Of a stretch of DNA of 64,000 nt, positions 63,489 through 64,000 are shown one piece after another. The position numbers and the translations under genes were made by a program. The number at the start of each line of letters is the position of its first letter. The stretch's first letter is position 1. This stretch comes from Cephalotus follicularis. Its lineage: Eukaryota > Streptophyta > Magnoliopsida > Oxalidales > Cephalotaceae. Location of the stretch: contig BDDD01000081.1 of NCBI GenBank assembly GCA_001972305.1, positions 615,223 through 679,222 on the forward strand, written 5' to 3'. Under the pieces are notes generated by a model that was given only the letters and a program-made list of their open reading frames with translations, was not told the DNA's origin and searched no databases.

Positions 63489-64000
63489 TGTAACGCCCGG
63501 TATTTTCCTGAATGTAATATTTTGATTTATGATGTAACCATTAATCTTGATTTAATGAGAATGTTGAGTTTTAACCTCAAAAGATGCATGCAAACCCTAG
63601 TTATGGACTTAAAGATGGAGTGTGTATGTTAAAGCTTGAAACGACGCTGTTTTGGCAAAAAGACATCGACGTCTTTTGGAAAGGCGTCGACTCCTTTGTG
63701 AGCTAGGGCACACATGAATGCATGGGCATGCACGTCGACTCGAGAAGGAGGAATCGACACCTCCTTATGATCGGACAAAGACATCGACGTTCAATGAAAG
63801 ACGTCGACTCCTTTGTATGAATGGCCAGCACGTTCTTCGTCTGCAGAGGCAACATGCACGGGATTTGTTTAGGGGCTTACCTAACGCCTTTTTTTGAGTG
63901 CTCCGTGGCGTGTTGTGCATGTGGGTGTGTTGCCAGAACATGCCTCACATGGCTCGTGCAAAGGGAATCCTCACCTGCTACCTGCAATGCAAAGAATGGT
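63489..64000 (+). repeat. LTR M (gypsy type), start only; window ends inside
   Basis: Starts TGTAACGCCCGGTATTTTCC after TAACC (63484-63488) and matches the inverse of LTR L's first 230 bp. Contains GTCGAC with CTCCTTT or TCTTT context at about 63686, 63733 and 63802. Whether it is solo or part of an element cannot be told. Confidence 0.75.

Overview
The window is plant nuclear DNA made entirely of LTR retrotransposons. I found no host gene, tRNA, rRNA or CRISPR array. The plant assignment rests on: Ty3/gypsy elements with Tekay/Del-like or Athila-like proteins; Ty1/copia elements of the plant-specific Sirevirus type (CCHC-rich Gag, an envelope-like ORF after pol, GGGGGAG polypurine tracts); and primer binding sites matching initiator Met-tRNA (TGGTATCAGAGC). 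The species cannot be named from the sequence.

Layout, left to right. Element A (Ty3/gypsy, minus) fills 1-17256, with its 3' LTR cut by the window start. It is split by element B (4474-12719, plus), a non-autonomous gypsy derivative with 3.4-kb LTRs. At 17257-18027 is an Athila-like gag fragment, the oldest layer seen. Element F (Ty3/gypsy, minus) starts at 18028. Its 3' LTR is split by solo LTR E (20130-38265). E is split by Sirevirus C (21118 to about 36588). C has lost its 5' end to a foreign LTR (X, 21463-22216), and its envelope-like ORF is split by non-autonomous element D (27765-34520). F's pol (38684-43450) is split by solo LTR H (40143-42769) and then by element J (plus, copia-type LTR, from 43451).

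J's 5' LTR is split by solo LTR K (44650-53394), which holds an inverted solo LTR of J's own family (J2, 44918-51055), which in turn holds the small Sirevirus deletion derivative G (46604-50068). Solo LTR L (54486-57116) also sits in J's LTR. J's non-coding internal region runs to 58908, where copia element N (minus) begins; N is interrupted at 63489 by LTR M, which runs off the window. The deepest stack is six layers: Athila-like gag, F, J, K, J2, G. Perfect 5-bp target duplications support D (GACGA), H (TCGAG), K (ATATA) and G (ATGTC).

Only C still has long reading frames (Gag; protease and integrase N-terminus; integrase/RT/RNase H), with one nonsense codon in the integrase zinc site, two stops between gag and pol, and the D insertion in the env-like ORF. 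B, D and G keep both LTRs and part of gag but lack pol. They would depend on proteins from relatives.

The most unusual signal is shared by elements rather than confined to one. Clusters of short repeats built on the palindrome GTCGAC (typical context CGTCGACGCTTT) sit 80-260 bp upstream of the TATA-like box in LTRs of both copia and gypsy elements that are otherwise unlike each other. A further cluster lies just upstream of C's envelope-like ORF. Two related palindromic modules (AACAGTCGACTGTT, and TGACTCA/TGAGTCA-rich) also recur across families.
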